This document shows, piece by piece, positions 1 to 8,328 of a stretch of DNA of 23,628 nucleotides; positions within the stretch are counted from its first letter, which is position 1; each line of letters opens with the position of its first letter. A program made the position numbers and the translations under genes. This DNA comes from UBA1858 sp045105615 (GTDB lineage: Bacteria; Pseudomonadota; Gammaproteobacteria; UBA4575): NCBI GenBank assembly GCA_045105615.1, contig JBGCDS010000016.1:1-23628 (forward strand), written 5' to 3'. The notes beneath the pieces are model-generated. The model did no database searches, was not told where the DNA came from, and worked only from the letters and a program-made list of their open reading frames with translations.

Positions 1-1
1 T

Positions 2-100
2 TTCCAGCGAATTGACGCCCTCGATTGGCAAATAATACGGGGTCAAAACGCAAAGGTAGATCGTTGCTCATTCGGCGGCCAAGTGTATAGATTGACTTAA
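2..100 (+). CDS. 3' end of an unidentified gene (partial)
   Basis: Frame 2 is open from the window edge to a TAA at 98-100 and would give the last 32 residues of a protein ending in QVYRL-T. The other two forward frames are interrupted early. I do not recognise the family from so short a tail. It lies about 70 nt upstream of maf on the same strand, so it may be the preceding gene, but 99 nt of open frame at this base composition can also arise by chance. Confidence 0.35.
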   Translation, partial: FQRIDALDWQIIRGQNAKVDRCSFGGQVYRLT

Positions 101-172
101 GTTTCGTCAAAGTTTTTACTGAAATCAACCACTTCTTAAGCTTGTTTCACTCAATAAATTGGAAAATGACCC

Positions 173-751
173 ATGACCCGTCTAATTCTTGCTTCTAGCT
201 CACCCTATCGAAAGGAATTACTACAAAGATTACATATCGATTTCGACTGCATCTCCCCTGATATTGACGAATCTAGCTTCGAAAATGAGCAACCTGGTGC
301 CTATGTTCAACGATTAGCGATAGAAAAAGCGGCTGAAATTGGTAAAACACAGCCGGACAGCTTAATTATTGGTTCAGACCAGTGTTGCGTGAACAGTAAT
401 AACATTCTGGGTAAACCACATGATCGTGAAAATGCTATTGAGCAACTCAGAGCTGCCTCTGGGAAAAGCATCGAATTTCTCACTGGCGTATCTATTCAAC
501 ACCCTCTATCTGGCTGGCATCGAGACTGGATAGACATCTTCTTGGTAGAGTTTAGAGAATTGTCGTTAGATGAAATTGAACGCTATTTAGATACCGAACA
601 ACCTTTCAATTGCGCTGGTAGTTTCAAGTCAGAGAAATTAGGAATTTCTCTGTGTCAGTCAATGCGCGGAGACGATCCCACTGCATTGATTGGCTTGCCG
701 CTAATTAAGGTTGCTCAATGCTTAAGAGAGTTTGGATTACAGGCACCTTAA
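173..751 (+). CDS. yceF: Maf/YceF-type nucleotide pyrophosphatase (7-methyl-GTP pyrophosphatase)
   Basis: This 192-residue protein matches the usual Maf length. The start is supported by GGAAAA 6 nt upstream of the ATG. It opens with the Maf signature LILASSSPYRKELL (residues 4-17), has the catalytic-base motif IIGSDQ (Asp69), and ends with the GSFKSEKLGISL and GDDPTALIGLPL blocks. GSDQ in place of the GADT seen in dTTP/UTP-type Maf, with the C-terminal LIGLPL block, points to the YceF subgroup, known in E. coli to hydrolyse m7GTP as cytosolic nucleotide house-cleaning. It sits close to sppA, rluC and rne as in related bacteria, but it is transcribed towards sppA instead of alongside it. Family assignment is firm; substrate preference is inferred from the subgroup. 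Confidence 0.93.
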   Translation: MTRLILASSSPYRKELLQRLHIDFDCISPDIDESSFENEQPGAYVQRLAIEKAAEIGKTQPDSLIIGSDQCCVNSNNILGKPHDRENAIEQLRAASGKSIEFLTGVSIQHPLSGWHRDWIDIFLVEFRELSLDEIERYLDTEQPFNCAGSFKSEKLGISLCQSMRGDDPTALIGLPLIKVAQCLREFGLQAP

Positions 752-762
752 ATTTTTAAAAT

Positions 763-792
763 GAATCATCCCCATTTTCACGGGGATGATTC
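763..792. terminator. Bidirectional intrinsic terminator between maf and sppA
   Basis: A perfect 11-bp stem (GAATCATCCCC at 763-773 with GGGGATGATTC at 782-792) closes an 8-nt loop. On the minus strand it is followed by a T-rich stretch (complement of 751-762), so it best serves sppA, but it lies between two convergent genes and can act on both. Confidence 0.8.
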
Positions 793-819
793 CATTACTT
801 CAAACAGCCAGTATTGTGG

Positions 820-1764
820 TTAACGTAAGTTAACACCACCTTCTAACCAAAGTTTTAATTGCGAAGCAATCGAACTACCAATACGTCCTGCAAAGCGTTG
901 TAAAATATCTTCTTGATAAGAGTAATCAACAATATCTTCAACACCTACAACTTCGCGTGCAACATAACCCGCACTACCCAAGCCATCAATCAAACCAAGC
1001 TCCATTGCTTTTGTGCCCGTCCAAAACAAGCCGGTAAATAATTTAGGATCATTAGCTAAACGATCTCCACGCCCTTCTTTAACTACATCAATAAATTCTT
1101 GATGAATTTCATCTAACATAGTTTGTACATGTTGTTTTTCCACTGGGTTTTCAGGTGAAAAAGGATCTAGTACGGCTTTGTGTTCACCCGCAGTTAGCAG
1201 TCTTCTCTCAACACCTAGTTTTTCAATTGCACCTTCAAAACCAAAGCCATCCATACGCACACCAATGGAACCAACAATACTTGATTCATTAGCAAAGATT
1301 TTATCCGCTGCCACCGCAACATATACACCACCAGAAGCACAGATATCAGAGACCACTGCGTAGATTGGTTTAGCAGGATACATTTCGCGTAGTCGCTTAA
1401 TTTCAGAATTAATATAAGCAGACTGAACAGGTGATCCACCCGGGCTATTAATACTTAAAATTACTGCGGCAGAATTTTCGTTTTCAAAGGCAGCACGCAG
1501 ACCTGATACAACATTGTTTGCACTGGCGTCTTCACCATCTGCAATCACACCAATTAAACTAACTAATGCCGTATGACGCTCACCTGACATCAAGCCATCT
1601 GTATTCTTTGAGCCAATCACAGCAATTAAAAATACGACTAAATATGCAACGAAAAATAATTTAAAGAACACTCCCCAGCGTCTAGAACGACGCTGCTCTT
1701 TGAGGCCAGCATTGGCTAATTCAATGATGGCATCGCGCTCCCAATTTGGCTTTGATTCATCCAT
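820..1764 (-). CDS. sppA: SppA-type signal peptide peptidase (S49 family, short form)
   Basis: At 314 residues this is the short (about 36 kDa) SppA form with one S49 domain, not the tandem 67-kDa E. coli form. A basic N-terminus (KEQRRSRRWG) precedes a single membrane helix at about residues 33-51; the rest would face the periplasm. The INSPGG block is at 105-110, the nucleophile Ser144 lies in the ASGG motif, and Lys196 in the GEHKAVLDPF context is the likely general base of the Ser/Lys dyad. SppA degrades cleaved signal peptides in the membrane. The gene lies 87 nt downstream of rluC on the same strand and probably shares its transcript. The HAD-hydrolase gene often found between rluC and sppA in pseudomonads is absent. 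Confidence 0.93.
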   Translation of the reverse strand: MDESKPNWERDAIIELANAGLKEQRRSRRWGVFFKLFFVAYLVVFLIAVIGSKNTDGLMSGERHTALVSLIGVIADGEDASANNVVSGLRAAFENENSAAVILSINSPGGSPVQSAYINSEIKRLREMYPAKPIYAVVSDICASGGVYVAVAADKIFANESSIVGSIGVRMDGFGFEGAIEKLGVERRLLTAGEHKAVLDPFSPENPVEKQHVQTMLDEIHQEFIDVVKEGRGDRLANDPKLFTGLFWTGTKAMELGLIDGLGSAGYVAREVVGVEDIVDYSYQEDILQRFAGRIGSSIASQLKLWLEGGVNLR

Positions 1765-1851
1765 GTGGCTAAGTTACCTCGAGATAAAATTAATAATTTG
1801 CTATCTATATTTGTTCGAATTGTAGCATGTCATAAGCTAAATCCGTTTTCT

Positions 1852-2799
1852 CTATTCACCCTTCCTTAGCCGTTTACACAGGTTTTTAAGCTCTTCAGGT
1901 AGTGGTGCTCGAAACTCCATAGTTTGACTCAGGCTAGAGAGGTGAAATTTCAAATAGGCTGCATGTAAAAACATTCTTTGCAGACCTATTTTTTGCATCG
2001 CTCGGTTGTATTCAAAATCACCGTAACGTTTATCACCGGCAATGGGATGCTGCTCTAATTGCGCATGGACTCTAATTTGATGTGTACGTCCTGTCATAAT
2101 GCTGGCAGACATGAGCGTATGTTTTTTGTATCGCTCTTTAGTGGTAAATATGGTGATTGCTTCTTTACCACTTTCTGAACCAATCATTTTAGAACCAATG
2201 CTATTGTTGGCTTGTTTCTCTAACGCATGCTCGACTGTATATTTTTTAGCCTTCCAGTCGCCCTGAGTTAAAAATACATATTCCTTTTCAGAATCTTTGG
2301 CCTGCATAGCCTTTTGAATATCAAGCAAGGCGCGCCGAGTTTTTGCCAAAACTAAACAACCACTAGTTTCTTTATCGATACGATGGGCTAATTCTAAGAA
2401 TGGTTGATTCTCTCTTCCCGCACGAAATACCTCAATCACACCCCAATAATCACCACTACCGCTATGCACGGCAATGCCTGCTGGCTTATTAACCACCAAT
2501 AAGTGTTCGCTTTCATACAGAATTTGCTTTTCTAAACGTCCAATGAGATCTGGCGGGACTGATCGAACCTTATCGTTAGAAGGTTCGCCTGAAATTGGTG
2601 GCAATCTAACCATATCACCCAACTTAACTCGATATACCGGCTTAACCCGGCCCTTATTGACTCTAACCTCTCCACTTCGCAGCGCTCGATAGATTCTACT
2701 TTTAGGTACTTTTGTGAAATGAGCGAGTAAAAAGTTGTCTATTCGCTGGCCTGCATGACCTTCATCTACTTCTACTAGTTTTGCTTTGCTTACAGTCAC
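1852..2799 (-). CDS. rluC: 23S rRNA pseudouridine synthase RluC
   Basis: The 315-residue protein has an N-terminal S4 RNA-binding domain (about residues 18-68, QRIDNFLLAHF... KVPKSRIYRALRSGEVRVNKGRVKP) and an RluA-type catalytic domain. The catalytic Asp142 lies in AHRIDKETSG, and TGRTHQIRVH is also present. E. coli RluC makes pseudouridine at 23S positions 955, 2504 and 2580. The S4 sequence closely resembles E. coli RluC, supporting RluC over RluD. The start is a GTG at 2799; the S4 domain begins soon after and no upstream in-frame ATG fits better, although the ribosome-binding site is weak (AGG about 12 nt upstream). It is divergent from rne, the conserved arrangement in gammaproteobacteria. 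Confidence 0.93.
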   Translation of the reverse strand: MTVSKAKLVEVDEGHAGQRIDNFLLAHFTKVPKSRIYRALRSGEVRVNKGRVKPVYRVKLGDMVRLPPISGEPSNDKVRSVPPDLIGRLEKQILYESEHLLVVNKPAGIAVHSGSGDYWGVIEVFRAGRENQPFLELAHRIDKETSGCLVLAKTRRALLDIQKAMQAKDSEKEYVFLTQGDWKAKKYTVEHALEKQANNSIGSKMIGSESGKEAITIFTTKERYKKHTLMSASIMTGRTHQIRVHAQLEQHPIAGDKRYGDFEYNRAMQKIGLQRMFLHAAYLKFHLSSLSQTMEFRAPLPEELKNLCKRLRKGE

Positions 2800-3214
2800 T
2801 TATATTTAAACCTGGGGTCATTGCCGGTGATCGAAATGATTGATATAGTGGGTTTATTGGGCTGCTTGGGCATTGTACTATTAGACATTATCCAAGCCAC
2901 TCTCAGCGACACCTTATCGGTTAGACGCCAAAGAGCTAAAAGCTTAATTACCTTATTTCTGATTGTAATAACATAATCAGAGTTTAAATAGATTTTACTA
3001 CCGTCACGACGGACAAAGTAAATTAATAAAAGAATGTTCATTCTACTTTCAATCTGCAATCTAATAATGAACTCTCTAAGAGAGCTCGTTACGTTGTGCA
3101 TGGATGGCTCTATGGGTCACTCTGTGGTTGGACACGTTAAGCACAGCGGGTATATCGCTTATCAGGAATTACCTTACCAGCAGTTGAGAGCGGAAATAGA
3201 AAACCGAGACCAAT
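2800..3214. promoter_or_regulatory. rluC-rne divergent spacer with long rne leader
   Basis: The 415-nt gap between divergent rluC and rne holds no convincing gene. E. coli rne has a leader of roughly 360 nt that RNase E itself binds to autoregulate its mRNA, and the gap length here allows a similar leader. Short hairpins are visible in the half nearer rne: CTCTC-TAA-GAGAG at 3072-3084 and AGCG/CGCT at 3145-3159. I could not match them to the E. coli rne hp2/hp3 structures, so autoregulation is an inference from family and spacing only. Confidence 0.45.
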
Positions 3215-5491
3215 ATGAAAAGAATACTAGTCAATGCTACACAGCAAGAAGAATTGCGTGTTGCGATGGTCGATGGCCAAAAGCTATACGATCTCGATAT
3301 CGAAGTTCCTTCACAGGAGCAAAAGAAAGCCAATATATACAAAGGCGTTATCACTCGGGTTGAACCGAGTTTAGAAGCAGCATTTGTAAACTATGGCGTA
3401 GAGCGCCACGGCTTCCTGCCTTTCAAAGAAATATCCAAGCTATATTTCAAAAACTCCAATACACCTGCAGGCGAACGCCCTGCGATTAAAGACCTGATCT
3501 CGGAAGGCCAACAACTCATTGTTCAAGTTGAACGTGAAGAGCGTGGTAACAAGGGAGCAGCACTCACTACTTTCATCAGCTTAGCCGGACGCTATTTGGT
3601 ATTAATGCCAAACAATCCACGTGCTGGTGGAGTTTCTCGTCGTATTGAAGGCGATGACCGCAAGGAAGTTCGCGAAGCGTTAAATCAAGTTGAAATACCT
3701 GACGGCATGGGCGCAATTGTGCGCACAGCCGGTGTTGGCCGTACCAGCGAAGAATTGGGCTGGGACATTGCTTATTTAGAGAAAGTTTGGACTGCGATTG
3801 AAGCAGCTGCCGAGCAGAAACAAGAGCCTTTCTTAATTTATCAAGAAAGTAACGCTATGATTCGCGCCCTGCGTGATCATTTCCGTAATGATATCAATGA
3901 AATCATTATTGATGATGCCAAGGTCTATAAAGATGCACACCACTTTCTAGAACAGGTGATGCCTAACGATCTTCGTAAACTTAAATTATATGAAGACTTG
4001 GTTCCATTATTTAACCGTTATCAGATTGAAGCACAGATTGAATCTGCGTTTCAACGTGAAGTAAACCTACCTTCAGGTGGCGCCATTGTTATTGACCACA
4101 CTGAAGCACTACTCTCAATAGACATTAACTCTGCACGTGCAACTAAAGGCAGCGATATTGAACAGACCGCTTTACAAACTAACTTAGAAGCCGCAGATGA
4201 AATTGCACGTCAATTACGTCTACGTGACTTGGGTGGTTTAATCGTTGTTGATTTTATCGACATGCTTGCTAACAAGAATCAACGCGAAGTAGAAAATCGT
4301 TTACGTGATGCCGTTGAAGTTGATCGTGCACGTATTCAGCTTGGGCGTATTTCTCGATTCGGCCTTTTAGAGATGTCACGTCAAAGACTACGCCCTTCAT
4401 TAGGCGAATCTAGTCAGATTGTATGCCCTCGATGTACTGGCCATGGAACAATTCGTACTAGCGAATCACTTGCATTGGCGATTCTACGTTTACTTGAAGA
4501 AGAAGCAATGAAGGACAAAACCAGCAAAGTCATTGCGCGTGTTCCTGTTGATGTTGGCACATTCCTTCTTAATGAAAAGCGCTTACCGCTACAAGAAATT
4601 GAGCAGCGCCATAAGATTGATTTAGTCATCGTTCCACAGGCTAGCCTCGAGACACCACATTTCGAAGTACAACGTGCACGTACTGACGACAAAGATGTTA
4701 TAGGAAAAACTAGCTACGAACTGAGTACTAGTGAAGAAGAGAATGTAGAAATTACGACAACAACTCGCAGGCCTGTTGATAAACCAGCAGTATCTACAGT
4801 CAGCATGGATGCACCATCACCCACTCAAATTCAAAGCGAGCCTAGCAAGACAGAATTAACACCATCAAAAGGTATTTTTGCGAAATTATTTGGATGGTTG
4901 TTTGAAGACACAACTAAAGAAGAAAAGAAGGCTGAAGAAAAATCTCAAAACAGTCAACAACGTCGTGGTCGTTATAACAATAATAACAACCGAAACCGCA
5001 ACAATAATAATCGACGTAGAAACCCTAACCAACGCGGCGGACAAAATCGTAATCGTAGCGAACGAAATAATAACCGTAGCGATGAAAAACAAAAAGCTGA
5101 AGGTGAAAAAGGACAGTCCGAGAATACTAGCTCGAACCCTAACCGTAACCGCAATCGTAACCGCAATCGCAACCGTAACCGTAACCGTTCCGATTCGCAA
5201 CGACCTCAAAATCGCAATCAAAACTCTGATGAGAAATCAGGAAATAATCAAGACAACAAAGCCGGTAACGCTAGTAACAACACACAGCAACAAACTCAGG
5301 CTCCTAAAGCTGAAAGCAACCCAGGGAACAGTTCACAAGCTAGTCCAAAAGATAATAATGGAAATACTACCCCAGTACAAAATCAACAGCCTAGCAATAC
5401 AGCTAACACGAATAGCCAGCCTGCCACCCCATCAACAAGCCAACCGAAATCAGCAGCTGAGAGCAAACCAACTAACAACACTGAAAGCTAG
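3215..5491 (+). CDS. rne: Ribonuclease E with short, Asn/Arg-rich C-terminal tail
   Basis: The 758-residue protein contains the complete catalytic half of RNase E, the main mRNA-decay and rRNA/tRNA-processing endonuclease. The S1 domain begins at about residue 36. The Mg-binding aspartates are Asp303 (SIDINSARAT) and Asp346 (LIVVDFIDM), and the Zn-link is Cys404-Pro-Arg-Cys407; all are at the same numbers as in E. coli. Residues 552-564 (KGIFAKLFGWLFE) look like the amphipathic membrane-anchoring segment A. After this the tail is low-complexity: Asn/Arg blocks including eight consecutive NR dipeptides (643-658), then an Asn/Gln/Ser/Thr-rich end. It is about 300 residues shorter than E. coli RNase E, and I see no recognisable enolase or PNPase docking motif. 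The arginine-rich blocks probably bind RNA. Confidence 0.96.
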   Translation: MKRILVNATQQEELRVAMVDGQKLYDLDIEVPSQEQKKANIYKGVITRVEPSLEAAFVNYGVERHGFLPFKEISKLYFKNSNTPAGERPAIKDLISEGQQLIVQVEREERGNKGAALTTFISLAGRYLVLMPNNPRAGGVSRRIEGDDRKEVREALNQVEIPDGMGAIVRTAGVGRTSEELGWDIAYLEKVWTAIEAAAEQKQEPFLIYQESNAMIRALRDHFRNDINEIIIDDAKVYKDAHHFLEQVMPNDLRKLKLYEDLVPLFNRYQIEAQIESAFQREVNLPSGGAIVIDHTEALLSIDINSARATKGSDIEQTALQTNLEAADEIARQLRLRDLGGLIVVDFIDMLANKNQREVENRLRDAVEVDRARIQLGRISRFGLLEMSRQRLRPSLGESSQIVCPRCTGHGTIRTSESLALAILRLLEEEAMKDKTSKVIARVPVDVGTFLLNEKRLPLQEIEQRHKIDLVIVPQASLETPHFEVQRARTDDKDVIGKTSYELSTSEEENVEITTTTRRPVDKPAVSTVSMDAPSPTQIQSEPSKTELTPSKGIFAKLFGWLFEDTTKEEKKAEEKSQNSQQRRGRYNNNNNRNRNNNNRRRNPNQRGGQNRNRSERNNNRSDEKQKAEGEKGQSENTSSNPNRNRNRNRNRNRNRNRSDSQRPQNRNQNSDEKSGNNQDNKAGNASNNTQQQTQAPKAESNPGNSSQASPKDNNGNTTPVQNQQPSNTANTNSQPATPSTSQPKSAAESKPTNNTES
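5135..5188 (+). repeat. Nine-unit AACCGT-type hexanucleotide array inside rne
   Basis: Nine consecutive 6-bp units (AACCCT, then variants of AACCGT, AACCGC, AATCGT and AATCGC) encode Asn-Pro followed by eight Asn-Arg dipeptides (residues 641-658). The units are in phase with the codons, so gain or loss of one changes the protein by one dipeptide without a frameshift. Silent differences between units suggest that the array is not newly expanded. Confidence 0.9.
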
Positions 5492-5514
5492 TTAATTCGC
5501 TTACAATAAGTCAA

Positions 5515-6000
5515 TTAAAGGTGATGTCGTTCACGCATCACCTTTAACAAATTCCAACAACCTTCTTCAACCATCTTAAACACACCATCAAATAGATCAC
5601 TGTCTCTGTAATAAGGATCTGGTACTTCTTCACCCGACTTTTCAGGATGGTAGTTCAAAAATAATTCAATCTTATCTCGGTCCATCAATGGAGATTTCAC
5701 TTGTAGAAAATTCAGGTTGGCATTATCCATCGGCAGGATATATTTAAATCGTTTGAAGTCTTCATTTTTGACTTTCCGTGCACGCGCAAATGAAATGTCG
5801 TAACCTTTTTCTAATGCTGATACACAGGCTCTAGGGTCAGGCTTCTCACCTTCATGATAAGCATGAGTACCCGCTGAATCAACGCTAATGACATCTTCTA
5901 ATCCGTGTGTGCGCACTAGATGATGAAACACACCCTCAGCAGTGGGCGAACGGCATATGTTGCCCATACACACAAATAACACTGTAATTTTTTCTTCCAC
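5515..6000 (-). CDS. Low-molecular-weight protein tyrosine phosphatase
   Basis: This 161-residue protein has the normal length for the family. The P-loop CxxxxxR(S/T) is CMGNICRSPT, with nucleophile Cys11 and Arg17, and the general-acid loop is EVPDPYY with Asp128. The GTHAYHEGEKPDPRA segment is also typical. It is a cytosolic phosphotyrosine phosphatase. The sequence alone does not distinguish a Wzb/Etp role in exopolysaccharide control from a general role, and no kinase (Wzc) or polysaccharide gene is nearby. It starts 10 nt after a small membrane-protein gene on the same strand, so the two are probably co-transcribed. Confidence 0.93.
   Translation of the reverse strand: MEEKITVLFVCMGNICRSPTAEGVFHHLVRTHGLEDVISVDSAGTHAYHEGEKPDPRACVSALEKGYDISFARARKVKNEDFKRFKYILPMDNANLNFLQVKSPLMDRDKIELFLNYHPEKSGEEVPDPYYRDSDLFDGVFKMVEEGCWNLLKVMRERHHL
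5517..5545. terminator. Hairpin between convergent rne and phosphatase genes
   Basis: A perfect 10-bp stem (AAAGGTGATG at 5517-5526 with CATCACCTTT at 5536-5545) encloses a 9-nt loop. It overlaps the stop codon and last codons of the phosphatase gene. T-runs on either side are short, so termination in both directions is plausible but not strong. Confidence 0.55.
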
Positions 6001-6010
6001 AACCTTGCCC

Positions 6011-6262
6011 CTATGCTGGTGGCTCTATTCTAGCAGTAGCTAGTGCCCATAAAATTGCTTTTCCACACCACAATGCCAAGTAGAATATAAATACTCGTTT
6101 CCATATTTCTACAGATTCAAATTTTAAATTATCAATAGTATGTTGCTTAATTACAGCAAATGAGTTCCCACCAACAAATATTTCATATGCCGGTATCAGC
6201 ACAAATGAAATCATCAATGCGATGAATAAAAATAGAAATATTCGCTTAATAAATGTAGCCAT
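6011..6262 (-). CDS. Small two-helix membrane protein, function unknown
   Basis: The 83-residue predicted inner-membrane protein has a short basic start (MATFIKR) and a first hydrophobic helix at about residues 8-28. A polar stretch (about 29-54) is followed by a second helix at about 56-76 and a short charged tail (RIEPP). I recognise no family. It lies 10 nt upstream of the tyrosine phosphatase gene on the same strand, which supports it as a real gene. The ribosome-binding site is weak. The 265-nt gap to its right is divergent toward the propeller gene and shows no other gene. Confidence 0.65.
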   Translation of the reverse strand: MATFIKRIFLFLFIALMISFVLIPAYEIFVGGNSFAVIKQHTIDNLKFESVEIWKRVFIFYLALWCGKAILWALATARIEPPA

Positions 6263-6581
6263 ATAAATTTAACTTAAAACCTTATTCGATACCTAAAACA
6301 TTCTTGAGTGTTTAACTTATCACCAGCATATATTACATTGCCGGTAACAATTGTGGCGTCTTTCTTAGATCTAAAATAAAATCTGCCAGAAGCCAATCAT
6401 TATTGATTCAGATTAACACACAGTAAAACAAAGCATAAGCCTCTATCGCTATCAAAAGCTTTGGGGGTCGTCTCACTTGCCATCAGAATAAAATTTTCAT
6501 TTTACGTCACAAAAACATCATATTTGCTTGCTACCTTACAGCCTCTCTAAATACTCACAAAATACAGAGGGAAAATACGCT

Positions 6582-8210
6582 GTGAAATTTAAATTAAACT
6601 TATTAGCCAGTGCACTAGCTTTATCTAGTATTGCTCATGCAAGCGATGAACCTTTCAAAATCAATACATTCGCCACTTTCAGCAATGAAGACGTTAAATT
6701 TGATGAAAGTGCTGCTGAGATAGTCGCATTTGATTCAACCAGCCAGAAATTCTTTGTTGTTAACGCACAGACCAATACTATTGATGTGTTAGTCATTGAC
6801 GAACAATACGTCTTTGGCAAAGACGAGTCATGCACTGATGGTAATCTAGATCTTTCACTCACCAACGTCAGTGGCGGACCTAATAGTGTCGCTGTTCATA
6901 ATGGCTTAGTTGCAGTCGCCGTTGAAGACGACCCAAAACAAAACCCTGGCGAAGTAGCATTTTATAATGCTATTGATTGTAGTTTTGTTAGCTCAATACA
7001 AGTCGGCGCACTTCCTGACATGCTGACTTTCACTCAAAATGGGACGAAAGTTATTGTTGCCAATGAAGGCGAGCCTAATGACGCTTATGATATTGATCCT
7101 GAAGGTTCAATTAGCATTATAGATATAAGTGCTGGCCCTGCATCTGCTACTGTTGCTACAGCTGATTTCCATGCATTCAATGGAAAGGAAAAACAACTTC
7201 GCAAACGAGGCATCAGAATCTTTGGTCCAAATGCAAATGCATCAATGGATTTAGAGCCAGAGTACATTACTACATCTAATGGTCTAGCCTATGTAACGCT
7301 ACAAGAAAATAATGCGCTTGCTGTTGTTGATATCAATAAAGCAAAAGTAATATCAATTAACTCATTTGGCACTAAAAAGTTTAAACGAAAACGTAATGCA
7401 TTGGACTATACGAATAAAGACGGTGCTATCAATATTGTACCAGCTCCGTTAGTAGGAATGTATCAACCTGATTCTGTCACGTCGTTTGATTACCATGGTG
7501 AAACTTACATTGTGACTGCCAATGAAGGTGATGCTCGCGACTATGATGGCTTTAGTGAAGAAGTAAGGGCTGAAGACTTAAACTTGGATGCTAATTTAAT
7601 CGCGAGCTTTCCCGGATTTTCAAATAAAGATGACTTAGGCCGACCTCGCGTAACCAATGTTGATGGCGACATTGACGGTGATGGAGATATCGATAAAGTT
7701 CACATGTATGGTGCACGTTCAATCACTGTATGGAGATTTAATCAGCGCGGCAAGTTACGTAAGGTTGGAGATACTGGCTCAATTCTAGAACGTGCAGTCG
7801 CAGATCAATTCCCAGCATTATTTAATGCTAACAATGATGCAGATGGAATTGATAATAGAAGTGATGATAAAGGCCCCGAACCTGAAGCATTAACGGTTGA
7901 GTTTATTGGCGGCATCCCTTATGCCTTTGTTGGATTAGAGCGCTCATCTCTAATTGCTATCTTTGATCTCAGCTGGCCCAAAAAACCAACGCTAGTGCAA
8001 TTGTTTGGTAATCGTGTAAGCGGTGCAAATACTTCTAAAGCCCTTACAGATGGTGATAAGTTTGTTACAACACCTGGTTTAGATCTTGGTCCCGAAGGAC
8101 TTGATTATATCCCGAGCCATCAAAGCCCGACTGGCAAACCTCTACTAGCAGTTGCCAATGAAGTGAGTGGGACAACAACTTTGTATACTATTGAACTCAA
8201 GTACAACTAA
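6582..8210 (+). CDS. Exported choice-of-anchor I family beta-propeller protein
   Basis: I start this at GTG 6582, preceded by AGAGGG about 10 nt upstream, because this directly yields a clean signal peptide (KFKLNLLASALALSSIAHA, cleavage before SDEP). An in-frame TTG at 6528 would add 18 unlikely residues. The product is 542 residues. Repeated propeller-like segments include NGLAYVTLQENNALAVVDI, YIVTANEGDARDY, an acidic Ca-binding-like run DGDIDGDGDIDK, and GPEPEALTVEFIGGIPYAFVGLER. Together with LDLGPEGLDYIPS near the end, these are typical of choice-of-anchor I proteins, which are sometimes annotated as alkaline phosphatase-like. No C-terminal anchor is visible, so it is probably periplasmic or secreted. 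Enzymatic activity is unproven for the family. Confidence 0.85.
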   Translation: MKFKLNLLASALALSSIAHASDEPFKINTFATFSNEDVKFDESAAEIVAFDSTSQKFFVVNAQTNTIDVLVIDEQYVFGKDESCTDGNLDLSLTNVSGGPNSVAVHNGLVAVAVEDDPKQNPGEVAFYNAIDCSFVSSIQVGALPDMLTFTQNGTKVIVANEGEPNDAYDIDPEGSISIIDISAGPASATVATADFHAFNGKEKQLRKRGIRIFGPNANASMDLEPEYITTSNGLAYVTLQENNALAVVDINKAKVISINSFGTKKFKRKRNALDYTNKDGAINIVPAPLVGMYQPDSVTSFDYHGETYIVTANEGDARDYDGFSEEVRAEDLNLDANLIASFPGFSNKDDLGRPRVTNVDGDIDGDGDIDKVHMYGARSITVWRFNQRGKLRKVGDTGSILERAVADQFPALFNANNDADGIDNRSDDKGPEPEALTVEFIGGIPYAFVGLERSSLIAIFDLSWPKKPTLVQLFGNRVSGANTSKALTDGDKFVTTPGLDLGPEGLDYIPSHQSPTGKPLLAVANEVSGTTTLYTIELKYN

Positions 8211-8280
8211 TCTCAACGATCACTGAGTGTAATCAAGCTATCTTCGAATAAGTGAGAACAACATTTTTATTTCTCATAAA

Positions 8281-8304
8281 AAAGCCCCGAACTCTCGGGG
8301 CTTT
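8281..8304. terminator. Strong bidirectional intrinsic terminator
   Basis: A perfect 10-bp GC-rich stem (AAAGCCCCGA at 8281-8290 with TCGGGGCTTT at 8295-8304) closes a 4-nt ACTC loop. T-rich sequence follows on the plus strand (AATTTT) and T residues follow on the minus strand. It separates the convergent propeller gene and the small exported-protein gene. Confidence 0.92.
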
Positions 8305-8328
8305 AATTTTAAATTTACAGCTACAAGC

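Noticed and set aside
2796..3101. Open frame of about 101 codons upstream of rluC ending in a GTGA overlap with its start
   Set aside because: The overlap looks like translational coupling, but the sequence resembles no protein, has no good ribosome-binding site, and lies in the rluC-rne spacer where a long rne leader is expected.
5139..5190. CRISPR or regulatory tandem repeat
   Set aside because: The 6-bp units are in codon phase within rne and encode Asn-Arg dipeptides; there are no spacers.
4878..5495. Long open frames on both strands within the rne tail
   Set aside because: They are produced by the repetitive AAC/CGT codon composition of the Asn/Arg-rich region; the translations are low-complexity and lack independent start signals.
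6582..8210. Anti-phage or toxin system around the propeller and small exported proteins
   Set aside because: No nuclease, toxin-antitoxin or defence domain is recognisable; the products carry ordinary export signals and are separated by a strong terminator.
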